64,000 bases of DNA from Arcuatula senhousia (GCA_963971305.1 CAXARO010001692.1:16522-80521), one strand, 5' to 3'; numbered from the stretch's first letter, positions 1-13,300 are shown. Numbers and translations: made by a program. The notes: a model not told the origin generated them from the letters alone.

Positions 1-547
1 TTAACAAAGAAAACTTTGACAAAGTTTTTGATGGAAAGCTTTGATCATGTAAACGGGGCTTAAACAGTTAAAAATGTATACTAAAATAATATTGACCATG
101 TGCAGCATGATGAAAGAAACCTGAATCATGTGAATATTTTAAATCAATTTTACAACATATATATCCTTAACTTATGAAATAAATAAAAGGGACTTATAAA
201 AAATTGTAATAAAAAAAATTCAATACTTACATTAAATGCAAACTTCAGCATCATACAGCCTTCTAGGTAAAAACTAATTAATATACTGCAGGTCACGGAT
301 ATAATTTTAGGGGTTTGTAGTCCAACCAGTTAGCCGTTTATATAGAAATTCAGGGCAAATTCAGAATAACAGTCTGAAAAATGAGCATCTGATAAGCTAA
401 ACGATTGTTAAAATTCAAAGGACATAGTGTTAATGGCTTCATTATCTAACTTTCAATCTATGGACTTTATATATAGTATCGGATCATTGAACACATGATT
501 ATAACATCATATTTTAAAGCTCTACTGGAATCCGAATAATTGAATAG
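1..547. other. AT-rich non-coding stretch
   Basis: No reading frame, splice pattern or structured repeat that I can support. The composition is AT-rich, like the rest of the window's intergenic DNA. Confidence 0.5.
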
Positions 548-870
548 AAAATAATGAGATGAGGAATAACAAGCGGCAATTTAAAAAAACCACAATAAAC
601 AACCGCCAGTAGCCTTTAAAGAGGCTAGTAGGCGCTGCTCACGGTTCTGCAATTGGCCCATGGTCTAAATGAAATGCGTATAATTCAAATACAGTCCTGG
701 AATTGTGACAGATAGAACCCCTCTTAAACAAGGAACAAACAACATCAATAAGACAAGTACAAATATTTGTCAAAGATTCCTGGCTTAGGACAGACACATC
801 GGAATAGTTATACATCGCAATGGTCCTGACCTGGTACAGGCATTTCAAATGAAATGGTGGGGTAAGTCAG
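548..870 (-). repeat. Dispersed repeat, fragment of Penelope-like element 3' region
   Basis: This copy shares the segments AATAATGAGATG, AATTGGCCCATGG and CTGACCTGGTACAGGCATTTC with copies near 35.6, 39.3, 42.6, 43.4 and 54.35 kb. It occurs in inverted form after the reverse-transcriptase coding part of the elements at 52.2-53.1 and 57.3-59.4 kb. It is therefore best read as a minus-strand 3' end of that family. Small reading frames inside it have no support. Confidence 0.55.
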
Positions 871-1732
871 GTTTCATTTTGTTTTTTTGAAGGTCAAAGA
901 AAAGAAATATTTATAAAAAAAAACCTGCAGCTTTGAAGTGGTTTTGACCCACTAACTCCGATTTCTCGGTGTTTTACATTAAACTATCAAAGCTGATAAC
1001 AGTTTTTTATTTTTTAAAATTATGTTTTTACTGTTTTTTCTGTTATTTTGTTTTCTAAACATTTATCCTTTTCTTTAGTTTTGTGTTTATTTTTATTTTA
1101 TTTTATCCTAAGTAATTTGTTTTTTTTAGAATCTGTTACTCTTTTTTTTACTTCATAAATTACTTTTGACATGTATTTCTACCATGTTCCAAACCCAGTT
1201 TTTTACAGCCTGCGTCCATACTGTGCCATTTTGAAAAAAAACCAAACAATAACGTTCCGGCAAAAAAACATAATGATACTTTACAATGTTTGCAATAGAC
1301 CATAGTCTTATTAGAAGATGGAGTGTTTCCAAGAAATTTGGATTCAGCAAAACACTACAAACGTCTCTGGCGTTTGGATGGAGGATGAAAACTGGCAACA
1401 CTCAACCGAAATACTTTCTGGAGAAGTGGAATTCTGGCTTTCTAAATTCAAAATTGATTTCACCAAGCATTCTCTAAATTCAAAATGGCTACAATAATCT
1501 TTGAGTTATTCTGGAAACTCTTAAAAAAATTATAATAGAATAATATTAGCTAGACAATGAAAAAATATAACTTTCCACCTATAAAATTTTGTTTTTAGAT
1601 ATCTTGATAAATTACTGATTGGACTTGTCTACCCAAAACATGCCTTCATTGTAAGCATTGACACAACCTGTTTTACACTTTGCTTTTTCCAGATTGTTCT
1701 ACCTTGTACAGTATTGACCCAAGTAGTTAACT
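871..1732. other. AT-rich non-coding stretch
   Basis: T-rich DNA with homopolymer runs between two repeat fragments. Short overlapping reading frames on both strands near 1153-1477 show no recognisable motif, and I see no gene. Confidence 0.4.
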
Positions 1733-1928
1733 TTGAGTCCTGATGAATGGGAGATATTATTGAAACAACTTTACTCCAGAGCGTGCGGGACTTACATCGA
1801 TTTCCTTAGCAGAGCGACACGTCTGACGCAAAAATTGCTCACACAGGGTTATGTTGCTCCTCGGTATTGAGACAAGTAGTTAACTTTGAGTCCTGATGAA
1901 TGGGGGATATTATTGAAACAACTTTACA
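1733..1928 (+). pseudogene. Penelope-like reverse transcriptase fragment with internal duplication
   Basis: The segment around 1790-1866 encodes peptides such as DFLSRATRLTQKLL and is the reverse complement of a stretch in the larger minus-strand Penelope-like fragment at about 50.34-50.44 kb. It is bounded by a near-identical direct repeat of about 56 bp (1733-1789 and 1872-1928; one A/G difference seen) whose plus frame reads PDEWEILLKQLY. It is a fossil fragment with no start, no full domain and no intact frame. Confidence 0.6.
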
Positions 1929-2939
1929 GTCTTTTCATTGCACAACTAAAACAATTTCAAAACTATGCCATTTGAAATCACCACGATTTGATATTTTATC
2001 CCATCCATCATTTTTTTTTGGAAACATCCAGACATTGCAGATGAATTCTTTTTTATAGCACCTTATAACATATAATGTCTTAACAAAAAGATCTCTAACT
2101 AATGGTAAAGTGGTATAAAAACTATCCATAAACAATCTTTAACCTTGATTCAAAATCATATCTTTTGATAAATGTGTCTCAACTGCTGGGCTAAACCCTA
2201 ACTGATATCATTAATAACAGTTCTTTTTTCCTAAATATACCAAAAAAGTTAGTTGCATACCCAGTTATAGTGTCAGCTAAAACCCAAAGTTTGATTCCAA
2301 ATTGACTTTTCCTTCATAAATTGACGTATCCCACTGAACTTGTGGTTGGACTTTACAATTCTTTCATCAACCACAATCTGTTCATATGGCTGAAATGAGT
2401 AAGCTGATACAGTTATCACATTGTCAATCAATCAATCGGGTAAGTTTGTCCTCTATAGTAAAAAATACAAATTTGTTGTTGTATCAAAGAGTTAAAAATT
2501 GATGTATATGATGGTATAAAGAGGTGTGCTCTAGCAAGAACAGGAATGAGAAAGTAAATAACGTGGTACAAACTATTTCAACTATAATATATACATTTTA
2601 TATGATATCATTAGACTTCTACTATACAATATTAATAGTTTATTAGCTTAAGATTTGAGCAGTTCATAAGAAATTGTTGATGGACAGACAGACAGACAGA
2701 CAAAGTAATAACTACAGGGTGTCAGTCATGACAGATCGGGTTGAATAAATAATAATAATTACCCCATGACCTTTTGTATGTATGCAGCATCAGGAAAGGA
2801 TCAAATTAAGTAGGATTTAATTTCAGGTCTGTTGTGAACATAATTTCTGTTAAACATGTTAAATGATAACTTAGATTTGTTTTCAATATAAGAGCCTGTG
2901 AACTACACAGATACATATATTAGTAGATATTATTGTGCT
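1929..2939. other. Non-coding stretch with a GACA microsatellite
   Basis: AT-rich, with no gene supported. A short GACA repeat near 2686-2703 precedes an 'ACAAAGTAATAACTACAGGG' segment. A related arrangement (GACGGACAGAC... then AAAACTATAGGGCG) recurs near 25.86-25.90 kb. Confidence 0.4.
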
Positions 2940-3950
2940 TAACCATATGCTATTTAAATTTCTGAAATATCTTGGTTCGTTTTCAAGATATTGGGCTTAA
3001 TAAGTGCAAATTTGGAAAAAAAAATAGGAAAAAGAACAATAACTCCCACATCAGAAGTCAGATCTTTTCCGAAATTTCAGGACAGGTAGATCTATGTTCT
3101 ATTTTTAGCCATGGCGGCCATGTTTTTTTTTTACGAATAAAAATCTGAACAATAGAGTTGTAGCATATCAGCTATTAAACAAGTGTGCCATGTTAAGATG
3201 CAGTTGGTCTTACCGTGTCAGACAAGTTAATCTATAAAATTCAGGGGAAAAGTAATGATAAATGGTAAATTTTGTTGTTTTAAGGATAATAACTCCTAAA
3301 GGAACTGGTCCTACTGCTTCGACCTTTATACATGAAATGTAGATCTTGATGTGCTTAATCATATGCAACTTAAATTTTTGAAATATCTTGTATAGTTTTC
3401 AAGATATAGGGCTAAATAAGTGAAAAATTTTGAAAAAAAATCCTGAAAAAGGGCATATTTTTTTAATAGCTTTTTGTTCAACTTTTCAAAAATCTTCTTC
3501 TCTGAAACCGCTTTGCCAAATTAAATGAAACTTGGTAGGTTTTTTCTGTAGTATGTGGTCTACATATCGGTTGTTCGATCTTCTTGAAAATTTTTGAGCA
3601 GGTAGATCTTGAGGTGCTGAACACTTTTACCCCAAGCCACAATTTTGATATCTGGTATTGTTTTTGAGTTCTTAGCAAAAAACTGCAATTTACCCCTATG
3701 TTCTATTTTTAGCCATGGCAGCCATGTTTTTTTAGAAATCAAAAATCTGAACAACAGTTTTGTACACATAATGCTACTTAACAACTGTACCAAGTTTGAT
3801 TGCAATTGGACTTATGGTGTCGGACAACTTAACGTTTGAAAAATTGTTAACAGACTACAACGACAACGACGACAGACGACGACGAGGAGGACGACGGACG
3901 CCAAGTGATGGTATAAGCTCACATGGACCTATGGTCCAGGTGAGCTAAAA
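2940..3950. repeat. Degenerate duplicated repeat block with GAC-rich end
   Basis: Two diverged copies of the same sequence lie in direct orientation. Matching landmarks are GAAATATCTTG..TTTTCAAGATAT (about 2962 and 3378), TTCTATTTTTAGCCATGG (about 3098 and 3702), and AATCTGAACAA.AG..TTGTA (about 3142 and 3744). The block ends in a CGACGA-rich microsatellite (about 3858-3900) and a small hairpin CACCTGGACC / GGTCCAGGTG. Non-coding. Confidence 0.5.
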
Positions 3951-4235
3951 AGGGGGACCCCCATAATCAATACCATCAAACCTTTTGTGGAAAGAAACAT
4001 CATTGTCAAATTTAAAACCAATTGGATAACTAAAACTAAAGTTATTGTGGAAACACTTAAGTTAACAGACAATACAGACGCAGACGACGATGCAAACGAT
4101 GACGCAGACGGCGACAACAGCAACGACAGCAACATACCATTAAACATCCGCAATTTTTTTGCGGTCGTATAAAAAAAAACTTATGTTGAAATACATTTGT
4201 ACATGAGATTTTTATATTGTGAAAATATTCATTGC

Positions 4236-4660
4236 TATATCATGTATATGAGTTTTGTGTCACGTACACTTATTCAGGATCACATTATTATTTAAATATT
4301 GTGAACATGTTAATTGCTGTATGGATGTTGGTTCGCGTACACTTATTCAGCATTTTCTTATTGTATGTATGTTGTGTCACATATACTTGTTCTGCAATAC
4401 AATATTATTCCTTTTTTTTTAAATGTGTCTTATTAAATGGATGTTGTGTCAACATTACTTGTTCCACATCACATTGTCATTTCTTTTGGTTAAAATTGTT
4501 TTTTATTTAAAGATGCTGTGTTAAATATACTAGTTCCGCATCACAATGTCATGTACACTTATTCTACATCACATAATTAGTTGTTTTTTTCAAATTGTTT
4601 TTGTTTTTTTTCATAATGTTGTGCAGCAAACACTCTTTCCACATTACGCTACTATATTTT
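4236..4660 (+). repeat. Degenerate tandem repeats related to the Penelope-like 3' region
   Basis: About five diverged units carry 'TGTTGTGTCACGTACACTTATTC..CATCACAT'-type sequence at irregular spacing. The GTCACGTACACTTATTC core matches the GTCGCGTACACTTATTC segment that ends the Penelope-like copies near 53.08 and 59.41 kb, so this looks like amplified debris of that region. Reading frames across it (4232-4510, 4546-4791) follow the repeat and are not taken as genes. Confidence 0.45.
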
Positions 4661-5671
4661 ATAATGAATTGTCTTTTGTTTCATTGTACAATGTTGTAAT
4701 TGCCTTATGGAAGTTAACAATTATGTCAAATACCCAACATCTTTCCATCATTTTGTGCCATTTGTTTTCTCTTGTCAGTTCCCGCCTTTGAACACTATAG
4801 AGTTACGTAGACAGTTATCATGAATACATTTGGATTGTTGTAGAGTCAGCACACACTGTTGTTAATGGAGCAATTTCTACAAGTATAAAATAAATGATAT
4901 TCACATCTTTATTTGATATCAAATAAAGGTAATAACAAAACTACCGAACTTGAATGATCAATCTCATAGTCCAGAGAAAATGACAAAAACGAATCAGTCA
5001 TACCGGAGAACTGGTGGATCTAATTCTAAAAAATTGTAGAATGATCTTAGTTTCATTTCTTCCAGATTGTAACAGAATGAAAAAAAAAATAGGTATGGAT
5101 GAATGTGCTCAATTAAAATTGTCTTAGTAAAACTATAAGTACAATGTACTTGACTTGTACTTGACCTTTTTCTCAACTTGTGCTCGACATGTGAAAAGGT
5201 CTGAAAATTACCCGACCAAGTCTGAAAAGTACTTGACCTGCATGTATGAAAAGTACCCGATCTTATTTTACCTAGATAAAAACAAGGTCCAGAAAGCATT
5301 GGCTTGCATTTAAAGAAATTAATTAAAAATCAAACATCTCATTTAGGCTTTATTTTATGAGACAAAGGTACATGTAACTATATTTTGAATTAAGTGTGTC
5401 TTGATATTGTGAAAAGTTTTCTTTTATTATTCTTTTTAAATCATATATAGAAAGGGAAAAGAAAATGATATATAATAATGAACAGTAGTTTATATCCATG
5501 TAAAACTGAAGATACTGCATGTTCCCCAATAGACATGATAAGGAATTAATTTCCTTTTATGAAATCAAAATATTAAACATGTTAAATATTACCCATTGAC
5601 ATGAATCACTTAGCCATGTTAGCACATGTGTGTTGTCCATACATAATTGTGTATTGAATATATGATTAAAT
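4661..5671. other. Non-coding stretch
   Basis: AT-rich. A fragment at about 4936-4985 (CCGAACTTGAATGATCAATCTC) belongs to the dispersed Penelope-associated repeat. A short irregular repeat of 'AAGTACTTGACCTG'-like words runs at 5140-5265. No gene seen. Confidence 0.4.
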
Positions 5672-5854
5672 CACAGGCGCAGATCCAAGGAAAGGCATAC
5701 CAGGCGTACTTCAGCCCTTACTGACAAAACTGTCTGTTAAGCTATTTGCATAAAAAACAGTTAAAAAACATGCGCACGGATTTCTTGCATGGCAATTAAG
5801 GTGGAAAACAATCTTTATTCCCCCATATAAACTATAGTCCTAGATCCGCCCGTG
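5672..5854. mobile_element. Probable small MITE
   Basis: The ends are imperfect inverted repeats: the left end reads CACAGGCGCAGATCCAAGG and the right end, reverse complemented, CACGGGCGGATCTAGG. AAT lies on both outer sides. It is about 183 bp and encodes nothing. The family is not assigned. Confidence 0.45.
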
Positions 5855-8257
5855 AATCATGACAATAAAGAAGTGTAAATTATTTTTTCCAATGTAGAAT
5901 GCATTTTCAATAATACATGCTATAATAAACATGCAGGCTAGTTGATACATGCACTTACCTATAGAGCTTGTAAGTATCCACCTCATAGTGTTGACCAGTG
6001 TTCACTTTTGGCTACACATTTTAATTCCTGGTGTTGGAATGTCATTCAGTTTTCTGTGATATCATTAAGTTACAGCTAAATTTAGCTGGTGTCTCATAAT
6101 GAAAAAGGACGTAGAAGTTGACAAAAAAGAAAGTGAATTTGCATATATCTCAAAGCTTGGGTCGTTCTTTATCAACTTTTGCAGTCTAAATATGAAATCA
6201 AATCTTTGTTGTTGTTTCTTGAAATTGAGGGTTGTTAAATTACAGGGAAAAGAAACATATTAAAAGTCATTTAAACTAGAGGTATACATGGTTCTGTGGA
6301 ATTATTTCATTTTCATATATAAAATTAGTTTTCTAATGTATTTTTTATTCAAACTATCCTTAAACTTTATTTTTGAGCATTGTTATAGTGTAAGCCACTT
6401 ATAAACTTATTATATACTAAATGACCAGGGCAGCAACAACAACAAATATAACTATATAAAGTTGGTCGGTACTTTGAATTCATCATTAATTTTAAATTTT
6501 GCAGATTAAATGTACATGCGAACAAGGAACTAAAAAGAATAACTGTAACTCTCCAAATGCAACATTTTACTTCAGTAAAAAGAAAGATTTAATTAAGACT
6601 AAACTTTTATTCTAAAATTTCTTTTACTCTCTTGAAACAAATTAATCAATGCAATTTAAGTGGGATCTTAAAAGTTCTAGTACAGAAGAGTACAAACATG
6701 TGGCATTACAGACTTTAGTAGCTTGTTGTATTTGAGTTTAGGCCACACCAAATTAATTCATAGTTCTTTGGAAAACTTGAAGAAAAATATTGAAGCAGCG
6801 AGCAAAAATTTTTTAATTGTTTTTTTTTCACAATTAGGGATTTTTTGAGGCGAACAGTTTTGGTCTAGGCGAGCGATTATTTTTTTTTTAGATTTATAAT
6901 AAAATTATGAGTTTGAAGATATTTTCTAGCGAGCGATTATTGTTTTTTCAATTTGAAAAAATAAAATATCAATTAAATGATATTTCCAAGCAAGCTAACT
7001 ACATGTATAAAAATTATTCATCTGTTCATTGGTTTTCTCATTTTGCCTGGAAAGATAACATCTGCATGTTCAAATTCAAAATGAAAAATCAACTGAACTG
7101 TGAGTTTAAAACATGGATTATGATACAACTGTAAGATAATTACAGTACTAACATGTTAAATTATATGTATGCATGGTGTACAGAGAATATGTTTGAGGAG
7201 ATCTCTATAATATAGCTGGTGAACTGAACAGGAAAATAATTTCTTGTTTAATAATGTTCCTGCGTACTGTATTTGATATACATTGTATTATATTCCAACT
7301 TTATGGAAATGCAGGTGCCTTATTGTGATCTGTCACGAGAATCTGATAATCACTTAATGTATTTTGTTCTGTCATATTCTAAAATTGGAATCCTGGCATT
7401 AAACAAAAATTGATTCTGTTGTTGCTAAAAAGCTGTTCAAGAGACAAAAAAGTTAACAACACTAACCTTTGATTTTATAATTCATTTTCCAGCTTCCTTT
7501 GTCATTTTTTCAGGAACACAAACAGACGTACATGTGTATGTTCTTTGAATTTGTATTTTACAATGCAACAGAAGTTCAGTTTACACATGACCAAACCTTT
7601 AGGTGGGAATTAAGTCTTCATTGCTAAAATCACCTTGTGACATTTTTTTTACTTCAGTTTCTATCAGGGCAAGGAATAATCTATATTATTCCTTGATCAG
7701 GTTATGTTATGAAATAAATGGTTTTCTGTGTCACTTTAGAGCGATTTTAAACCTTCTTGTTCCTACTTAACTTAGATACGTTTTTGTCAAACGCACAGAT
7801 GACTAAAATATTTTTAAAAATAAAATAGGAATCTGATGCGGGCGATAAGCATCTGTGTAAATTAATATGTTTACCATGTAAACAGTACCAACCATTAAAC
7901 TTTAAGGCGTGTTTGTGTCATAAAACAGTATTCTGGATATAATTTTTTTTTTCTGCAAGATAAAAAAAATGCTGCAATTAGAAAAAAATTTATTTTGCTA
8001 TGACACTTTTAAAAAAGCCATGCATTGAATTTTACCCCTGAACATAAAACCAAAGCCCCTCCCTTCAAGTTACATGATTTGTCCCTTGTCTCTTATTTAT
8101 AATGTTATATACCGGTACCCAATATAAGTGGCTTATATCTTATTTGTGGCTGCACTTTCACTTTGAAGTGCCTTATAGATAACTGATTATGATTTGATGT
8201 TCATGATGTTAATTTGATGATTGACTTATAAGTCTTTTATTGCTGCAATCCGTTTTT
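5855..8257. other. Non-coding stretch
   Basis: About 2.4 kb of AT-rich DNA. I see no exon-like frame with splice sites, no RNA gene and no clear terminal repeats. The frame at 6907-7134 is low-complexity and unsupported. Confidence 0.4.
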
Positions 8258-9008
8258 GTCTCGCCTGCGACGAATGTCGCAAAAAGCGAGACTTAGGTAT
8301 GGTGATTCCGGCGGCGACGGCGACGGCGACGGCGGCGGCGGCGGCGTCCACAATTGGTTAAAGTTTTTGCTTAAGTCTGTTTTATGTGAACTAGTTATGT
8401 TACACCATTGATATTTGGTATGCAGTTGCATCAGCATCAGTACAGATCAGTTTTAAAAGGATTTCACCTGTATGCTCCTGCAGTCACGGTCTACTGACTT
8501 TGAAATTTTACACTGATTTGGCCGAGGTTAACCTTATTTCTTAAGTCTGTTTAACATGAAGCAGTTATGTTACACCATTGATATTTGGTATGCAGTTGCA
8601 TCAGCATTAGTACAGATCAGTTTTCAAAGGATTTCACCTGTATGCTCCTGCAGTCACGGTCTACTGACTTTGAAATTTTACACTGATTTGGCCGAGGTTA
8701 ACCTTTTTTCTTAAGTCTGTTTAACATGAAGCAGTTATGGTACATCATTGATATTGGGTATGCAATTGCATTAGCATCAGTACAGATCAATTTCAAAAGT
8801 ATTTTGTCTGTATGATCCTGCAGTCACAGTCTACTGACTTTGAGATTTTACACTTCTTAACTTTTTACTTATGTCACGAGTGTTTTTTATAAAGCAGTTA
8901 TGGTTCACCATTTATATTTGGTATGCAGCTGCTTAAGCATTAGTTAAGATCAGTTTAAGGGGGATTATTACTTCATTTTATACTGTGTCCAGTTGCGACA
9001 GGCGAGAC
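8258..9008. mobile_element. Non-autonomous element with GTCTCGCCTG inverted ends and 170-bp tandem core
   Basis: The left end GTCTCGCCTGCGAC and right end TTGCGACAGGCGAGAC are inverted repeats. Inside the left end is a GGCGAC/GGC microsatellite (about 8308-8345). Then come tandem units beginning TTAAGTCTG at 8371, 8541 and 8711, exactly 170 bp apart, plus a decayed fourth from about 8870. No coding capacity. The whole reads as a MITE or satellite-bearing DNA element about 750 bp long. Confidence 0.6.
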
Positions 9009-9493
9009 ATGTCTCTGTGTTAACAGTTTATTTATTACAGATATTCTAAATTATTGTTAAAACATATATGTTATCCCATATTTCATTATCTTATATATAG
9101 AGCAGACAACATTTGCTTTGAGGCAAGCTAATTGTTGAGACCAGTTTGATACCTTGTTTTAAGAGTCGTCTCAGTCGTGCATTTTATGCAATGTCAACAA
9201 ACTTTACCTTCAGGTTCGAATTCGTAATCTATTGTATCTTTGTTGAGTTCTTGCTCAGGGGAAAACATTACAATAATAAAACGAAACGAATCATTTTTCA
9301 AGTGTAGATCATTCGCCCCTACATTTAAATGGTCCAATAATAAACACACGTTTTTCTTTAAGCTATCATATCAAAAAGTTTACATGTATTTCTGAGATCA
9401 GAAAGAGATAATAAAGATGAGTTATTTTGATATTGATTCTATCGTGCAATCTTGGTTTAATGGGCTGTGACATGTTCAGTCATCCAAAATTTG
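9009..9493. other. Non-coding stretch with a partial copy of the tRNA-like unit
   Basis: No gene. At about 9341-9368 the sequence TTCTTTAAGCTATC with its left context repeats the 5' half of the tRNA-like fold at 9494-9563, suggesting an older tandem copy. Confidence 0.4.
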
Positions 9494-9563
9494 ACCCAGA
9501 ACAGGATTTGAACCTGTATCTCTTGCTTTTATAAACAAACGCTTTTCTTTAAGCTATCTAGGT
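9494..9563 (-). tRNA. Mitochondrial-style tRNA-like sequence, probably a relic
   Basis: On the minus strand, 70 nt fold as a cloverleaf. The acceptor stem ACCTAGA pairs with TCTGGGT over 7 bp with one wobble. The D stem is GCTT/AAGC with a short loop. The T arm ACAGG-TTCAAAT-CCTGT is perfect. The anticodon stem TTTGT/GCAAG has two wobbles and its loop is 8 nt (TTATAAAA), so no anticodon can be assigned safely. The short D loop and TAGCTTAAAG start resemble mitochondrial tRNAs. No flanking mitochondrial genes are visible, so this could be a small nuclear mitochondrial insertion, a tRNA-derived repeat, or chance. Confidence 0.4.
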
Positions 9564-10335
9564 TACTTAATTTTATCCAAATGTACCTGACTTTTTTAGT
9601 ATTTTTTTATATTTTTTTTAATAATTTATTAGTGCAAATTAACCTTGTTACGATTGTCAATTTTGATCATTATTATACTTGTATATATATTTAGTTAATG
9701 CTACTTTTGTTATTAACTAGCTATAAGAGCATATTAATGTCTGATCGTTATGGTTGTAAGTGCCATCTATTGTATGACTAATTGTATTACTTTTTAGAGG
9801 TATAAATTTTCACCTACACATATTTTTGTTTGGCCTTCTCTCTGAAACTCTTTTTTTATTTTTTTAAACTTTCTTGTATTTCATTTGACACAATCAGAAC
9901 CTTCATTTATCTTATTTTTATTTTTTGTGTGTGACCAGTGTAAGGTAAACACTTCTGTAACCGTCGGTTCTGTCTGGTTTTTGTTTTGTTTTTGTCACTG
10001 AAATAGTTAGTGAAATTTTTTACTTTTATTTTTATTTTATTATTATTTTTTTTTTTAATCTATTGGCCATTCAGTGATAACTTTCAATCCAACTCAAATA
10101 TATCAAAACAATTATAACTGCTAGACAAGTTCTTTTAACTAAAACCTGGTCCAAATTTTCGATCACAATTAAGATTAACAGTAGTCGTGTGAAATATACT
10201 TAAAGGCTAAAAACTTTGAATTTTGTTTCTCACACATTATATAATTGACTGGGTATTGATCATTTATTTACTAGTATATTATTATCATTGTCTAGTAATT
10301 AATATATTGTTATTATCTATAGTGTTCTCTGTAAC
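9564..10335. other. Non-coding stretch, may include the LINE 5' UTR
   Basis: AT-rich with no reading frame of note. The 5' boundary of the LINE that follows cannot be placed without other copies for comparison. Confidence 0.4.
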
Positions 10336-13300
10336 ATGTCTACTAGCAATAGTATTAAGCTATGTTTCTGGAATATCGGAGGTCTGAAATCAAAATCCAA
10401 GCAACTTAACAAGTCCACTGACCCCTTGTTTATGAAAGAAATATCAACTTATGATATTGTTTTTTTTAGCTGAGACCCATGTAGGTTATAGTGACTCATT
10501 AAGCTTTTCTGACTTTAACTATTTTCCAGTCTGTAGGCAAAAGTCCAAAAACGGTAGATTTTTTGGCGGCTTAGGTATCCTATACAAACCTCATCTCAAA
10601 CAGGGTATAAAAATTTTACCAATAAATAACACAAATTTTCAGTGGGTAGTTCTTAAAAAAGATTACTTTAATATGGGCCGAGATATCTATACCTGCGTTG
10701 TTTATAACCCTCCAGCTCAGTCTCCGATTTCCAATGCCATAGAACAAGAAGGGAAAACTTTATTAGATATTCTGTCTGAAGACATTGTAAATTTCAATAA
10801 CTTAGGCGATGTTATGATTTGTGGCGATTTTAATGCCAGAACTGCCAGAGAGCATGATTTTATCTTTGGTGATAATGACTATTACAATACAAGTTACAAG
10901 GACTATGTCTCTGATGTTGATGCTGGTATGAGGAACAATCATGATCATGTCATTGATCAAAGAGGTAAAGACCTGTTAAATTTATGTATAGGGAACAAAC
11001 TTAGAATACTTAATGGGAGATTAATGGGTGACTCTTTTGGCAAGTTCACTTGTTATACACCTAATGGTTGCAGCACAGTAGACTATGTTCTTGCTTCTGA
11101 ATCTTTATTAAGCCAGATTCCATTTTTTAAAGTATCTGACTTCATTCCTACCCTTTCTGATGCTCATTGCAAGCTCACCTGGAACATTTATGCCAATTTT
11201 CGCGAACCCCCTCCTAGAGAATCTAACAAATCTATACCCCCTCAATATAAGTGGGATGAATCCTCTAGCACAAAATTGGAATTTGAATTACAAAATCCAC
11301 AAATTTCTGAGCGATTAAAAAAGTTTGTAAATGAAGAAATTGATCTCTCAAATGAAGACTCAATTAATATTGCTTGTTCTAACTTTGAATCAATAATCAT
11401 AGATACTTGTGATAAATGTTTGAAAAGACCCCCGCCATCAAAAAATAAAAAAGTAACAAAGCATAAACGATTTTTTGACTCTGAACTTCATGACATGAAA
11501 TCTCAACTAAAATATAAGGCTAAATTAATGTCACAAAATCCCTATAATATGGAACTTAGAAATAATTACTACAGACTTTATAGGATTTATAATAAAACAA
11601 GAAAGCACAAGGCTAAAAATTTTAGCAATAGTATAATAAAACAACTAGATGAGCTAGAATCAAATAATCCAAAAGCATATTGGTCTTTAATTAACTCTCT
11701 TAAAGAGAAAAATGATGACAAAATTTCTGTAGCACCATCAGATTTCAAAAATCACTTCGAAAGTCTTAATAAAATTCCAGACAGATATGAAAAAAGAGTC
11801 AATGAAATTAAAACATTACTTTTAGATTATGAGAAAGGCTACAATTCATTTACAGACCTTGACTTCTCCATCACAGATACTGAAATACTGTCAGGTATCA
11901 ATAAACTTAAAAATAACAAATCTGGTGGTCTTCAATTGATTACAAATGATATCCTAAAATCTGGGAAAATACATTTACTACCAGGCATAAAGAAGCTATT
12001 TAACTCAATACTCTTGTCTGGATTTTACCCTAATAACTGGTCTGCGGGTTACCTTAGCCCTATATTTAAATCGGGCGACCGCAGCAATCCTGAAAACTAT
12101 AGAGGTATAGCCATAACTGGTTGTTTAGGGAAGCTGTTTAACTCAATTTTCAACAACAGACTTGATAAATATTTGGAACAACATAATTTGATAACACCTT
12201 TCCAAATAGGTTTTACTAAAAAATCAAGAGCCTCTGATCATATGTTTGTATTAAAAACTATAATAGATAAATATACAAAATCAAATAAAAAACTATATGC
12301 ATGCTTTGTTGACTTTAGAAAAGCATTTGATACAGTTATTCATGATGCAATATACATGAAAATGTTGCAAAATGGAATAGGTGGATTGTTTTATAGTTTA
12401 TTAAAAAACATGTATTCTAAATCATTACTCTCTGTTAGAGTGGGTCATGAATTAACTGACACCTTTGCTTCTAGTATCGGAGTACGTCAGGGCGATGTCT
12501 TGAGCCCTAATCTTTTTAAGATCTTTATTAATGATCTCCCAAAATACCTTGAATCTTGTTCAGATAATATATATCTTAATACCCATAGAGTTAACTGCCT
12601 TCTTTATGCTGATGATGTGGTTCTTGTATCAAAATCAGCCTTTGGTCTTCAAGAAAGCTTGAATTTGTTAGAAACATATTGTAATGATTGGTGTATTGAT
12701 GTCAATACTTCAAAAACTAAAGTGCTTATATTCAATAAACCAGGCAGACTCATTAATGATAAATTCACTTTCAGAGGTATTCCAATAGAAAATGTTCGTA
12801 AATACAAATATCTAGGAATCTTATTCACCATATCTGGCTCCTTTACTGAGGCAAAGCATGATCTATTCAATAAAGCAACCAAGGCACTATATAAACTTAA
12901 AGCAGATTTGTTGTCCCTCAGACCAAGCATCAAGTCATCATTACATATATTTAACCACACTGTGAAACCTATTTTGAATTATAGCTCTGAAATATGGGGG
13001 TGCTATTTACCAAAATCTTTTAATAGTACCTCATTATGTGATTTTACAAAACTTCCAGCTGTCTTCCCTTGTGAAAAAATGGAAATACATCTTCTAAAAT
13101 ATTTACTTGGTGTCAGTAAAAAAGCTTCAAATTTTGCTGTTTTATCAGAATTTGGTAAATATCCAATAATATTTGATTGTTTTAAGTCTGTTTTGAATTA
13201 CTGGCACAGGTTAGATAATTCACCTACTGAACTATTAAAAAATGCATTCACTGAAATGAAGTTAATGCACAACAATGGGATAGACACCTGGTATGGTTCT

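Noticed and set aside
1738..1770. CTGATGA...GAAAC on the plus strand, resembling a hammerhead core (twice, also at 1877)
   Set aside because: Stem II does not pair, and the stretch reads in frame as PDEWEILLKQLY continuous with Penelope-like coding sequence.
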